Virus record (IMG/VR): IMGVR_UViG_3300020595_002556
Coordinates: 1 to 40,991 of that record
Source of the DNA: a virus
Reading direction: 5' to 3' (one strand)
Length of the DNA stretch: 40,991 nt
Part shown: piece by piece, positions 21,748 through 32,000 of the stretch
Layout of the letters: the number at the start of each line of letters is the position of its first letter
How positions within the stretch are numbered: position 1 is the first letter of the stretch
Position numbers and translations under genes: made by a program
The notes under the pieces: generated by a model
Told to the model about the DNA's origin: nothing
Seen by the model: the letters and a program-made list of their open reading frames with translations, nothing else
The model's database searches: none

Positions 21748-21755
21748 TATAAATA
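21748..21755 (-). promoter_or_regulatory. Late-type motif before nrdB
   Basis: Minus strand TATTTATA in CCATATTTATATAAG, 78 bases before the nrdB ATG, just past the helicase stop codon. Confidence 0.5.
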
Positions 21756-21760
21756 TGGTG

Positions 21761-23122
21761 TTAGGAGATATTCTGCTGTTCAATACTGAAAAACTTCTTA
21801 GCTAGTTCTCTATGTGTTGGGGTAACACCGTTGTCATTTGTACTATTTAAGTCGTCCATATCAGCTTCTCCTTCAAAGGTAATATGTCCGTTGTTAGTAT
21901 CCATTTTAACGTGGTAAGTCATCCCATCCATTCCGTACCTGTTTTTCATTACGTGAACACGTCCTGTTCCTAATACCTTATCTTCTTTTTGTCTTGAAAG
22001 TGATAAACATACATCGGCAATCATCATTTTATCATACGAACCTGCTGCTTTGTCTCCTTCAATTATACTATCTTTTGCACCCATTCTATTAACCTGTGAT
22101 GGTGTTAAAATTGGTATTTTTAAATCTTTTGCTAATCCTTTTGTAGCAATAAATACATCATCTACTTCATGTTTTCTTTCAGACTGATTCCCTTTAGAAG
22201 GTGCTTTTAGGTAGTCAACGTAGTCAATTATTACTATGTCGGGTTTATGGTCCATATCAATACATTTCTGTATATGTGATTTGATAGTATTAACGCTTGC
22301 TTGTTTAGGTGCATACTCCTTTACTATTAACTTACCTTTTAAATTATCTACATGTGTTTGAACTTCTTTACGATGTTTGTTAACTTCATCGATAGAGTAC
22401 CCTGTAAAGTAGCAATCGAATCTTTTACCCACATAGTCTTCTCCGAGTTCGAGAGTGTAGTAGTTAACTTTATGACCCAATTTAACAGCATTAGCAGCAA
22501 TTGCAACCATAGTCCAAGACTTACCACCACCAGGGCTACCAAAGATAATACCAAGATCACCAGGACCAAAACCACCTTGTAAGCCATCGTTAAGAATAGG
22601 CCAAGGAGAAGGTATAGTAGGCCTGTAATTTTCCCTATACCTGCTTTCAACGTCTTTATTATATTCATGTCCAATATTTTTATCCATTCCTGCTTTCATT
22701 GCTCTTTCAACAGTATTTCTGATACCGTCAAAATCACCTTGTTTAAGTAAGTCTGCAGAATTAAGTATTGCTTGTTTCATCTCTTGATTTTTACAAAAAC
22801 CTAGAAACTCTTCTTGAACATACTCTAAATCATCTTGAGATGCTTGATAAGAATTACGTAACTCTTCTTTTAACGCTACTTGCAGTACTTCGTTCTCTAA
22901 CTTTTGTAGTTCTACTTTAAGTACATCCATTGTTACTGTAGTATGATACTTATCAAAGTAATTGCATATTTCTGTGATAATCCATTTATGTGAATCAGCA
23001 TCAAAGTATGCTTCTTGCAATACATCTCGTACGTTTAGAAGAAATATTTTATCTGTTAGCAGGGAACCTAATACTTTCAGTTGAAAACTTTTTCCGTATG
23101 CTTGTAAACTTTTTAGTGTCAT
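21761..23122 (-). CDS. Replicative DNA helicase, DnaB/T4 gp41-like
   Basis: A 453-residue helicase. The N-terminal ~150 residues are helical; the RecA-like C-terminal domain has Walker A GSPGGGKS (195-202), NYYTLEL, Walker B DIVIIDYVDYLKAP near 286-299, and TPSQVNRMGAK (DnaB motif 4 region). It unwinds the replication fork as a hexameric ring on the lagging strand. No primase domain is fused, so a primase must lie elsewhere. It has its own early-type promoter (23144-23172) and lies next to the 5' nuclease, UvsX and gp32. Confidence 0.92.
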   Translation of the reverse strand: MTLKSLQAYGKSFQLKVLGSLLTDKIFLLNVRDVLQEAYFDADSHKWIITEICNYFDKYHTTVTMDVLKVELQKLENEVLQVALKEELRNSYQASQDDLEYVQEEFLGFCKNQEMKQAILNSADLLKQGDFDGIRNTVERAMKAGMDKNIGHEYNKDVESRYRENYRPTIPSPWPILNDGLQGGFGPGDLGIIFGSPGGGKSWTMVAIAANAVKLGHKVNYYTLELGEDYVGKRFDCYFTGYSIDEVNKHRKEVQTHVDNLKGKLIVKEYAPKQASVNTIKSHIQKCIDMDHKPDIVIIDYVDYLKAPSKGNQSERKHEVDDVFIATKGLAKDLKIPILTPSQVNRMGAKDSIIEGDKAAGSYDKMMIADVCLSLSRQKEDKVLGTGRVHVMKNRYGMDGMTYHVKMDTNNGHITFEGEADMDDLNSTNDNGVTPTHRELAKKFFSIEQQNIS

Positions 23123-23143
23123 ATTGTAACCTTTATTTATTTA

Positions 23144-23172
23144 AATATAATGAAAATCAACATGAAAAGCAA
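23144..23172 (-). promoter_or_regulatory. Early-type promoter of the helicase gene
   Basis: Minus strand: TTGCTT, 17 bases, TATATT. Confidence 0.75.
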
Positions 23173-23203
23173 CTAAAAGATGCTTTATCTTCACGTTTTT
23201 TTT

Positions 23204-24238
23204 TTACTTCTTTTTGTAGGTAGTTAAACCTCTAAAATTCTCTAGCCATGCTTCGGTATTTTTGGTAATACCTTCGATGCCGTCTAGTTCTAACATTCGT
23301 AAAAAAGCACCTGTCTGTAAGTTATTTACCGGTGTTTTAATTACGTCTCTTACGTATTGCTTTTCACTATCATCTAAGCTTGTTACATGTAGATCCATCA
23401 ATTGGAAGTTTGTTTCTACTCTATCCCATTCTGTGATTATCTTTGGGAAAATTTTCTTTACTTTCTTTTCGTCTAGTTTTGCTTCACATACATCGTAAAC
23501 GTACTGTAAAGTAGTTCCAGGTTTGTCAATTAAGTCCGGAAATTCAGATAATATAGTTTTTATCCCTAACCCTTTCACTCCTGCTAAGTTATCGGAATTA
23601 TCTCCTAGAAGCGCTTTTACTACATTATAGTTTTCTGGGATTACTTGCAATTCTGCATTTATATTATCTTGTGTAAAAGTTTTCTTTTTAACCGGTGCGT
23701 ATACTTCTACTGTATCGTCTACTAATTGTAAAAAGTCTTTATCTGAAGATATAATTGTACATTTTTTAACATTGGAGTTAGAAGCTAATTTAGCCATATA
23801 CGCTATTATATCATCCGCTTCTAATTTCTCTAACATCATAGATTGCATAGGGAGACATTCTAAATAATCCTGAACTCTATGTAGTTGTCCTATAAGAGCT
23901 TCCATCTCTTGCTCTTTAGTATCATATAATCCCCAGTGGGTTATTCTACTTGTTGCTCTTTGAGCTTTATAGTTTGGATCTACATTTTTCCTATTAGCAG
24001 ATCCTCCTTTACCGTCCCATACTATTACCACTCTAGTAGGATCAAAGATCCTTGTTACGTATCCCAATGAGCGAAGGAAGCCCACCAAGCCGCCTACATG
24101 GGAGCCTGATGGGTTCATCGCTTTGAGTAGAGAGAAGCTACGAATTAACATATTCATAGCGTCTACGACCAAGATATGATCGTTTAACTCACGGGGTGGG
24201 GTTTCTTTTAAATTGTTGAGTATGTTTTCGTACGCCAT
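23204..24238 (-). CDS. 5'-3' exonuclease / RNase H of the FEN family
   Basis: A 344-residue flap-nuclease-type protein. Metal-binding clusters appear in order: VVDAMNML (24-31), VIVWDGKGG, LEADDIIAYM, SSDKDFLQL, and the helix-hairpin-helix GDNSDNLAGVKGLG. T4 RNase H of this family removes RNA primers from lagging-strand fragments. The polymerase at 6183-8546 has no 5' nuclease domain, so this protein supplies that activity. It shares an overlap of one base with uvsX. Confidence 0.9.
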   Translation of the reverse strand: MAYENILNNLKETPPRELNDHILVVDAMNMLIRSFSLLKAMNPSGSHVGGLVGFLRSLGYVTRIFDPTRVVIVWDGKGGSANRKNVDPNYKAQRATSRITHWGLYDTKEQEMEALIGQLHRVQDYLECLPMQSMMLEKLEADDIIAYMAKLASNSNVKKCTIISSDKDFLQLVDDTVEVYAPVKKKTFTQDNINAELQVIPENYNVVKALLGDNSDNLAGVKGLGIKTILSEFPDLIDKPGTTLQYVYDVCEAKLDEKKVKKIFPKIITEWDRVETNFQLMDLHVTSLDDSEKQYVRDVIKTPVNNLQTGAFLRMLELDGIEGITKNTEAWLENFRGLTTYKKK

Positions 24239-25311
24239 TAGTCTAATAGGTTTGGAGATATTGGTGTTTCTTCTAAATCTCCTTCTTCAATTAGATCAAA
24301 GTCTACTGAACCTACTAGTTTTAACCAGTGTTCTTTATGAGCATCTCTATACTTATCAATTGCTTTTTTATCATCTTCGATAAATCCGTGGGATGTCATA
24401 ACTACTCTTCCTCTTGACTGCACTCCTCCAATATGGTTCTTTTCAATCTGTATATTCGTTCGTTTTGCAAATTCTACTTGAAGACCGTTCTTTACTGCTT
24501 TAATTTTTGAAGTACCTGGATTAGTAATGTTACCAAAAGTTACTACTAGTGTAGCATCATACCACATAGACATTCCTCCTTTATTCTGCAACTTAGGTTG
24601 ACCCATAGGATGCTCTGGTTTCATAGTCCATACCTTATTAATAGCTACTAACGTATTTGTATAAGGTGAATTCTCTTTTCTAGATAACAAAATCTTTTGA
24701 TTTAAATTATTTCCGAATTGAGTAGACATAGCTCCTGCATTCCATTCATTATTATTCTTATTAGAACGTACTGATAAGTCACAAGGTATAGATCCAATAG
24801 AGTCCCAAAAGAAACACATATCGTAAGGTAGGTTACCTTTAGCTTGTTCATCCATTAAGTCAGCCATATAGACTGCTACTTCTTCAATAGTGTTTAATGA
24901 ACCTCTATCAGCGTACAGAAAGTGTCCTTCATAGTCCACAACATTCCCGTTCTCATCTTTTACTTCATTAAACTTTAGTCCCATTTCCTTGGCATGTTCC
25001 CATGACCATTTCATCTCTGAGATTACAAAGACGGGTAGTATCCCCATCTTTTGAGCGTTTACAGCTGCTTCTAGTAAAGCTGTTGTTTTGCCAGTATCAC
25101 TATGCCCTCTAAGTAATGTAATATGTCCTGTTGGGATTCCCGGTAAGGAAGTAATATCTACAAAAGCTTTAGAAAGAGGTATCCATCCTTGCTCTTTAAA
25201 CTTAACAGATGAGGAGGAATATCCTTTCTTCTTCTTAAAGTTTCCTAAGTTGAATGATTTTTGTACAGACGCTGTTGCACGTGCTTGTGTTTGTTCTTTC
25301 TTTTTCGCCAT
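24238..25311 (-). CDS. uvsX: UvsX/RecA-like recombinase
   Basis: A 357-residue recombinase with a basic N-terminal tail, Walker A GHSDTGKT (69-76), the strand ILPVFVISEMKWSWEHA and the Walker B-like DMCFFWDSIGSI. T4 UvsX forms filaments on single-stranded DNA and drives recombination-dependent replication. The position directly after the gp32-like gene (two bases) fits this role; the partner UvsY is not seen in the window. Acidic C-terminal tail. Confidence 0.88.
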   Translation of the reverse strand: MAKKKEQTQARATASVQKSFNLGNFKKKKGYSSSSVKFKEQGWIPLSKAFVDITSLPGIPTGHITLLRGHSDTGKTTALLEAAVNAQKMGILPVFVISEMKWSWEHAKEMGLKFNEVKDENGNVVDYEGHFLYADRGSLNTIEEVAVYMADLMDEQAKGNLPYDMCFFWDSIGSIPCDLSVRSNKNNNEWNAGAMSTQFGNNLNQKILLSRKENSPYTNTLVAINKVWTMKPEHPMGQPKLQNKGGMSMWYDATLVVTFGNITNPGTSKIKAVKNGLQVEFAKRTNIQIEKNHIGGVQSRGRVVMTSHGFIEDDKKAIDKYRDAHKEHWLKLVGSVDFDLIEEGDLEETPISPNLLD

Positions 25312-25313
25312 GT

Positions 25314-26108
25314 TTATTCGTTAAATAAGTCATCAAATTTACTAACAGTGTCTTTATTCCCAGTTGCAGCCTTATCTAAAGTAAAGTCTGTTTTTGCAGG
25401 GGTTGTATTATCTGTACCTCCCGGTAATGCAGCAGGTTGATCTTCCTCTACTGAACCAGGATTTAAGTAATTTTGCAATTGCTTTTTAACAAAATCGTAA
25501 TCATATTGAGTAAAAGATTCCACAGGGTTTGGTTGCTCTTTTAACCAAAGGTCTACTAAATCATTATTGTCTGATAATGGTGTTTGTTTTGGTTTTATTC
25601 TTACTGTTGTAGTAGGGTATGGGTTACCTTGTTGTTGTTCAACAATTAAATCCCAACCGTTAATTACATCTGTAAAGTCACCTACATCTTCATCTTCAGC
25701 AAGAGCTAAAAGAGCTTTATAAATAGTAACTCCGAAGCCCCATAACCTGACACCTTTATCTTCTTCTCCTCTTACTACTACAGGAGCAAAGACTCTAGTT
25801 TTTGGGTTAATTTTACCTGATAAAGACCAGTTGTCTTTGTCATTGGTTTTTCGTAGTTCTTTCACAAATTCTTCGATAGGATCTTGCTTACCGAAATTTG
25901 ATAAGGCAATCATAGGGTACTTCCCTATTCCATAGTGAAATTTTAATTCCTTAAAAGGAAATGCAGGGTCTAGAGTAGATGGAACAATTCTAAGAGTTTG
26001 TTTACCTAATTCAGGTTTCCAAAAAATCTTTGAATAGTCTGTCTTTTCTCTGTCCTGTCCGTTGTTGTTTAAGGCATCGAGTTTAGCCTTGATAGCATTT
26101 AAATCCAT
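25314..26108 (-). CDS. Single-stranded DNA-binding protein, T4 gp32-like
   Basis: A 264-residue protein with the gp32 order: a basic N-terminal segment for cooperativity, the core with KIFWKPELGKQTLRIVP and FKELKFHYGIGKYPMIAL, a central OB-like region (LWGFGVTIYKALLALA), and an acidic C-terminal tail ending SKFDDLFNE that would recruit replication partners. The gp32 zinc knuckle is not visible as a Cys cluster. It lies first in the gp32-uvsX-nuclease run, under the promoter at 26142-26170. Confidence 0.9.
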   Translation of the reverse strand: MDLNAIKAKLDALNNNGQDREKTDYSKIFWKPELGKQTLRIVPSTLDPAFPFKELKFHYGIGKYPMIALSNFGKQDPIEEFVKELRKTNDKDNWSLSGKINPKTRVFAPVVVRGEEDKGVRLWGFGVTIYKALLALAEDEDVGDFTDVINGWDLIVEQQQGNPYPTTTVRIKPKQTPLSDNNDLVDLWLKEQPNPVESFTQYDYDFVKKQLQNYLNPGSVEEDQPAALPGGTDNTTPAKTDFTLDKAATGNKDTVSKFDDLFNE

Positions 26109-26141
26109 ATAACATTTTATTTTTAATTATAACCTACTATT

Positions 26142-26170
26142 AATATACGAAAAAATAATTAACGAAGCAA
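26142..26170 (-). promoter_or_regulatory. Early-type promoter of gp32-uvsX
   Basis: Minus strand: TTGCTT, 17 bases, TATATT preceded by CG and followed by AATA. It is among the best matches to the consensus. Confidence 0.8.
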
Positions 26171-26172
26171 CT

Positions 26173-26622
26173 TTAAAGCTCAATGATATTAAAAAGTTTT
26201 GTGTTAATTCTTTTAAGTTCTGGTCCTTTTGTAAGTAGTATACAGTTTCTATAGTCTGACCAGTTTATTTTGAAAGAGTTATCTAACTTGCCATCGTTTA
26301 GTTCTTTTATTAATGTGTTTAGGGCATTAATAGTGTACAATGTGTTAGTCTCTTTTTTTCTATGTACTAGTATGGTATTATCTAAAAAAGTAGATACATT
26401 ACCGAAATCAACATTATATGTACAAATATATTCGTTTTGACTTTTTGAGTAAAGTACGAATATTTTATTATACACTATGCGATATTTTTCTCTTATGGAT
26501 GTAAGTACGTCGTCTAATGTTTCTTCAGTAGAGAACGTACAAAACAGCTTGTTGCTCATATCTTCGTTTAAATAAACTTCATTGAGATCATAGCTCAATG
26601 AAAAATCTGTAACTGTTTGCAT
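26173..26622 (-). CDS. Protein of unknown function (149 aa)
   Basis: A soluble alpha/beta protein (residues ~30-60 LFCTFSTEETLDDVLTSIRE) with no signal peptide, membrane segment or catalytic motif that I recognise. A late-type motif at 26627-26634 ends only four bases before the ATG. It lies between the second polymerase-like gene and the gp32 promoter; a replication-related role is guesswork from position. Confidence 0.65.
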   Translation of the reverse strand: MQTVTDFSLSYDLNEVYLNEDMSNKLFCTFSTEETLDDVLTSIREKYRIVYNKIFVLYSKSQNEYICTYNVDFGNVSTFLDNTILVHRKKETNTLYTINALNTLIKELNDGKLDNSFKINWSDYRNCILLTKGPELKRINTKLFNIIEL

Positions 26623-26626
26623 TTTA

Positions 26627-26634
26627 TATAAATA
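26627..26634 (-). promoter_or_regulatory. Late-type motif next to a start codon
   Basis: Minus strand TATTTATA, then TAAA and the ATG at 26622. If it is a -10-like element, the mRNA would be leaderless. Confidence 0.45.
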
Positions 26635-26645
26635 TTAAACTGTTT

Positions 26646-27971
26646 CTATAAAACTAAGTCTTTACTGAATTTAAATTTTACTGGGTAGATATTATCCTTT
26701 TCTAATATAGCTTGTATACCTTCCAGTACCTCTTTTCCATCTTCTTTAGAAAAGTCAAAAAGCAATGCATCATATGTATATAACACTACTTTAGTCTTTT
26801 TATCCTGTAAATACCTTAGTACTTCTTTTAATATAAGAATATTATTTGAGGTTTCCAACGATTGCATCATATAATTCATTAGTTTAGCTGGATGCATGTC
26901 TTTTAGCTCTTTATTAAATGCTTTGCCTGATTGTGGATTCCATACATAACCTGATTCTGTATAGCTTTCCCACATGTTATTAATATATTCTTGTATTTCT
27001 TTAAATATTTTTAATTCTTTATGCTTTTCGGGTATTTTACCGTATATAGCATGAAAGTTTATTTGTTTTGCTTCTTTATATTGCTCTTCAGTTATATCAT
27101 CAGTCCCGAAGTAGTGTTTTGCGAGTTGCTTATGAGCAGATTTAGGTGATAGCTTATAGTCAATTTCATTACAAAGTAACCTAAGATGATAACCATCAAA
27201 ATCAAACTCGACAAAGTAATCATTCTGTGGTTTGAAGGTTTTTCTATAATTTTCCGTGTGAGGGATAGCAGCGAAATTAATACTATTATAAGCATTAGTG
27301 GGTCTAGATGTAGCATTATATAAGTTATATGAAGTGTATACTATGTCTTTTTCTATATTATACCTAGGTTCTCTTGGTTTAAAATTACTAATAAAGTCGT
27401 CTCTATGTATACCTAATCCCTGTTGTTCTAATAGGAAAAATACTGAGGTTGCTATATTATTATAGAAATCAAAACCATCTGGTAGTTTATTGTTAATTAA
27501 TTCTTTTGCTTTACTGTATAATTCTTCACAAGATTCATACAATTTAGGTATCGGTATAAGTTGGTTTATATTACTATGCTCTCTAAATTTGTTATAAAAT
27601 GGTGTAATACTTTTAGTAAATTTAGAATATTCAAATCTACTATAGTTTGTCATTGAGTAGGCTAACGAAAGGTCTATAGCAGAAGGTACATTAAAATGGT
27701 AGAGCAGTTCCTTTTTATTTAATGTATACAGTGTAGGTGCTTTTTTTAAAATATCATAGACACGTGTTTTCTCTATATTCAGACCTTCACTATGATTTAT
27801 AGGAATAATATAACCATGATGACTATTTAACAGTCTTAGGTATACAGCAACTGTAGAAGTTAATTTTGGATGAAAATTATAGTCTGATGAAATTACATCT
27901 ACATAACATCCTAATTTAACTAGTTTTTCTAAGTTTTCTAATTTTGATTCTTTCTCTACTATATAAAACAT
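26646..27971 (-). CDS. Second, divergent family A DNA polymerase-like protein
   Basis: A 441-residue protein whose C-terminal half carries a PolA palm and fingers. NATSRPTNAYNSINFAAIP (219-237) matches the TGR-NLQNIP region. EFDFDGYHLRLL (255-266) is motif A with Asp257; the steric-gate Glu is His262. KEAKQINFHAIYGK (299-312) is motif B with Lys302 and Tyr310 at the normal spacing. LYTYDALLF (397-405) is motif C with Asp401 and Ala in place of the Glu. Both metal-binding Asps are kept. The N-terminal half has no visible exonuclease motif. It may act in repair, primer extension or recombination; I do not know the family. Confidence 0.75.
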   Translation of the reverse strand: MFYIVEKESKLENLEKLVKLGCYVDVISSDYNFHPKLTSTVAVYLRLLNSHHGYIIPINHSEGLNIEKTRVYDILKKAPTLYTLNKKELLYHFNVPSAIDLSLAYSMTNYSRFEYSKFTKSITPFYNKFREHSNINQLIPIPKLYESCEELYSKAKELINNKLPDGFDFYNNIATSVFFLLEQQGLGIHRDDFISNFKPREPRYNIEKDIVYTSYNLYNATSRPTNAYNSINFAAIPHTENYRKTFKPQNDYFVEFDFDGYHLRLLCNEIDYKLSPKSAHKQLAKHYFGTDDITEEQYKEAKQINFHAIYGKIPEKHKELKIFKEIQEYINNMWESYTESGYVWNPQSGKAFNKELKDMHPAKLMNYMMQSLETSNNILILKEVLRYLQDKKTKVVLYTYDALLFDFSKEDGKEVLEGIQAILEKDNIYPVKFKFSKDLVL

Positions 27972-27977
27972 ATATAC

Positions 27978-28006
27978 AATATAGTAAAAAAAAATCTACT
28001 TTCAAA
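27978..28006 (-). promoter_or_regulatory. Early-type promoter of the second polymerase-like gene
   Basis: Minus strand: TTTGAA, 17 bases, TATATT. The -10 is six bases from the ATG at 27971, predicting a leaderless mRNA. Confidence 0.65.
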
Positions 28007-28023
28007 CTATCTCTGCTAAAATG

Positions 28024-29016
28024 TTAATAGTAACCACCACCGCCACCGCTTGATGAGCCACCACCGCTTGAGGAACCTCCAGAAGAAGGTGTTGCTCCTT
28101 CATTACCTAGGGATACTGATGATGGGGTTGCGATTGTATTTCGACTATCTGTTTGTGCTGTAGGTGATTCGTTGTTTATAGAGAATATCGGCACAAGTAA
28201 GTCGTGCGGTGTAGATGAATGAGTTTTACCAACCATAGCGCCTTTTGTTGAGTGTATATGGTAAAATCCTACATACTCCATATTTGTTGACTTTACCTTA
28301 TATCTCCCGCCAGGTGTATATAGATTTTCCTTATTGCCCTCTTTTAAATTTTTACCTTTAAATCTACTTTTAGATTTAGTTAACGGCACTTCTTGTAAGT
28401 TACTTCTAACACTCTTAATAAGTCTTCTTTGATCCTTTTTAGGAAGTTCTAAAAATTCATAACCTTCGATATCTGATTCTATATCTGCAAATTGACCGTA
28501 ATCTGTTATAGTTTCTGTTATTGTAGGTATAGTTAAAGATGCTTTAAGTATATTTTCCCTATTTCTAGTGGCTGCTCCTTTATATAGGTATCCGCTAGAA
28601 AATATATCTTTAACCGGTTTCTCTAAAATCCATTTTACTTCTACTCCTTTAATAAAAAGTTCTTCAGTGTACCTGTCATAGGACTGTAAATCTACCTCTC
28701 TGACTAATTTATTACGTGTATCTAATAAAAAGTACCTAATAAAGTACTCTCTTTTATAGTCTTCCGGAGTTGGGTAAACTAATTCTGTTTCTATTTCAGA
28801 TAACTCTCCTTCATATTCTAAAAATTTATCGTTTTCTGATGCTATTTCTAATTCTGGTGTAAGTGGTATTGAATCTTCAGATGGAGATTCTCCAGTGTAT
28901 GTATTTCCGTCTATTGATTCGTGTATTGGCCCTTCATAACTAGAACCATCAGGTTTAGTAAATTGCCCTAGAAGTGCAAATAATCCTTTAATAATATGAA
29001 ATGGAGGTGTCCACAT
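28024..29016 (-). CDS. Tail or baseplate structural protein with a Gly/Ser tail
   Basis: A 330-residue protein. The body is acidic and beta-rich with no enzyme motif. The last ~25 residues are an SSSGGGSSSGGGGGYY-type linker, likely a flexible end. It follows the baseplate hub gene by three bases, and its position at the end of the baseplate run indicates a tail or baseplate component. I do not recognise the family. Confidence 0.65.
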   Translation of the reverse strand: MWTPPFHIIKGLFALLGQFTKPDGSSYEGPIHESIDGNTYTGESPSEDSIPLTPELEIASENDKFLEYEGELSEIETELVYPTPEDYKREYFIRYFLLDTRNKLVREVDLQSYDRYTEELFIKGVEVKWILEKPVKDIFSSGYLYKGAATRNRENILKASLTIPTITETITDYGQFADIESDIEGYEFLELPKKDQRRLIKSVRSNLQEVPLTKSKSRFKGKNLKEGNKENLYTPGGRYKVKSTNMEYVGFYHIHSTKGAMVGKTHSSTPHDLLVPIFSINNESPTAQTDSRNTIATPSSVSLGNEGATPSSGGSSSGGGSSSGGGGGYY

Positions 29017-29019
29017 AGT

Positions 29020-32000
29020 TTATACTGTAAAAGTTTTAAATTCTGGGTTATCTTTTAATCGTCTTCTTGCTACTCTAAGTTCAGATGCTCCATCTTTTCC
29101 GCCTTTACCAAACACCACGTGCATATGGGCACCTGTTGCTGCTCCGGAAAGCCTCGCATACTCATCTTTAAATTTAACTTGTCCATCGGTTCCAAGAGCA
29201 TACCCGTAAAGTATATCTCGAACTTTCTGGTAGTTCTGTGAAGTATATGGGGTGAATGTAAAATCAATTGCGTTCCCCATAACATGTCTACTTGTATACT
29301 TTAAATTATCTCCATGATGATAGTGATCGTTTCCTCCTGTTGTTCTTATATTAAGCGATGGGACTTCGGACTTTAACGTATTAAATAGTGATATTGCTGC
29401 TTCCGCCATATTTGATGATATATCAAATCCTGGTGATCCGCTTTTTAATTTTTCTCGATCAACAGCACTTGTAAGTTCTCCTACAGTGAATTCTGGTTTT
29501 TGTTTTTCTAAATAACCTAAATCTGCTAATGCTGCTCTAAGTCTATTTGCATTAGGAGTATCTTTGGTTGGTACGGGTTCTTCTGGAGGTGATTCTTCAA
29601 CTCCGGGTGCGTCGTAGTTATCCTCTTCCGGTACTGGGTCTGCAACATCGGGGAGGTTATACATTAGTGTATTTAGATTTGTTGTCCAGTTGTTATCTAA
29701 ACCTATACTATGGTCTATACCTACAACTGTAAAAGCTATTCTTCCTCGGTTTCGCGATGGAAGTATTTCTTCATTTATTGTGAATGCTTCTCCAACTTTT
29801 ATACCTGCTATACCTCTTACTGTTAAGCTTAATCCAATAGGTAATGCTCCGCCGAAAGGACGTGGTACCTGTTCTTCTCGTAATTTTTGTTCCTTCATCG
29901 CGAAAAGTGCTACCATATACGTCCTGTGTAGCTCTTTAGTTTCCTCGTATTCTTGCTTACTGTATATACCTTTTACAGTTAAGCTGTGCCATGGTTTTGA
30001 TAAACTTTCAAAAGTTTCATTTGTTGCAATGCTCTTCCAATTATCTCTTATCGAAGGCACATTTGTCTTTGGTGCCGTTGGAGCGTATGGAGAGTATCTA
30101 TCACGTAAGTTTTTATTGTACTGTAAGAATCCTTCGATCGGTTCATCTGTGCTATAACCTCCTGCTGCAGCTGCTGAAGACATCATATTAAACATTTCGT
30201 TTGATACCTTACTTTCTACCTTTAAACCGGATACTTCTGTTTTAAGTCCTAATATATTTAACTTAGGTGGCATTAACGAAGAACCGGGGTCTACAGAATG
30301 TGCGCCAAGATCAAAGTTGTTTGCATCTACTATATGCCAGCTTGAAGCATCATCGTTAAAGTATAGAGATAGTTTATTTATACCACCTAGAGTAGTATTT
30401 AAATCACCTAGTAACCTACTAAAAAATTGGGACACTACTGCTTTAATATCTAAATCTTTATTCCTATTGTCTACAAAGGACTTTTGTATATTAATTAAAT
30501 GACTAATTGATACCATTATCTTTAACGGGGAATCTTCTGCTGTATCTTCTCCTGAAAGTTTTAGTAATCTAGGTAGTGTATATTTTGCTGCTGCTGCTAC
30601 TGACCACGGGACTGATTTATTATTATAACTTATTAAATCAGATATATCCTTTTTTCTAACTCTGTCCCTATTTTGAGGGTTTACACCAGGTTTATGAAAC
30701 TCTGTACCATATTCATCCGCGGCAAAGCCGTAAAGGTTATACTCCTTAGCATTAACATAGGAATTCTTAAAAGGTTTTCCGTCTCTATATGGCATTATTG
30801 CTATTGCTGGATCATTAGTTATGTGCCCTGGGAATGTTGACATAACTTGATCAAATTTAGTATCAAATTTTACAGCAACATTACCCGTGTCCTGTTCTTC
30901 TAAAATTACCTTATTAAATATTTTTAAGAATTCGCATAACGAAATATAAGCTCTTTTTTTACGTCTTCTTTTTGTAGACTCCCCTGATTGTTTTACTGAA
31001 AATGTTTCGGATAGTCTATATACTTCATCTTTGCCGAACTTTTCATCACAGAATTCTTTTACTGTTTGTTCACCTTCTTTATGTGGCTGACGTATATAGT
31101 CAAGGACTGCTATTAGATAATCATCGTTTGGTTTTGAATTTGTTGCATCTACTATCTCCTTAGGGGCTACGAATGTTGTCTTAACTGCGTCAATAGTTTC
31201 TCCTTCTGAAAGTACTGTTAGGGTTGCTGTATATGCCATATCCTTATCTAAACTCCAAGAAAAATTAACAACTTTCCCTACCATAGCATCGTAATTACCT
31301 CCAGAATCTTCTCTATGCTCTTTAATGTCTTTTTTTAACATTTGCATAGGAGCTTTTGTAACCATGGTAGGATTATCTTCAGTTCCTTCGTTTACTTCAG
31401 TTTCTTCATATTTACCAAGTACAAATTTTTTAGATGCTGAGTACATACCACTGGTTAAGTCCCCCTCTTTATCTATATAAGCAGTATTTCCCCATTCCAG
31501 TAACATTGTAAATCCTGGTCTAAAGTATAGCTGCTCTAACATACTGAGTTGTTCTGGTGTATAAGCTTTTATCTGAAGGGTAGCTTTTCTTAAAGTTCCG
31601 AAAGATGATTGTGATACTAATTTAAAATCCGTTATACCTGGCATTGGTCTTAATCCTAGTATTTCAGAGTCTTCATAAGATGACGGTGTACCGTACGGGT
31701 TAAAAGGTGCATCAAAAATTATACCAGTCCTACGTTCATACTTAAAAGTTTTTTTATTTGGATCTGCTGTATCTCCTAAATTTCCATATAGTACTCCACC
31801 TGAGAGAACATTTGCACGGGCAAACTCATTTCCGTAACCTGCGACATCTTTCTGTATTTCTGCTTCTAATTCTGCTGCTTTAGTATGCCATTTTCCGTAC
31901 ATATACCCGTCTGGGGTACCTTTGCTTTTTAAAAGTTGAATGTATTCTTGTTTTTCTTGTTGAAGTTCACTTAAAATAGATACTCCAGAAGTTAAAGTCA

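Noticed and set aside
22348-22674. A hydrophobic 108-codon minus-strand frame resembling a membrane protein
   Set aside because: It is a frame shadow of the helicase Walker A region; the helicase frame is unbroken and conserved.
26646-27971. Reading the second polymerase-like gene as a broken copy of polA
   Set aside because: It has a continuous frame, its own promoter, and a sequence very different from 6183-8546 with both catalytic Asps kept.
29690-30157. A 155-codon open frame on the plus strand
   Set aside because: It lies wholly antisense to the baseplate hub gene, has low-complexity Ser/Leu composition, and has no motif or promoter.
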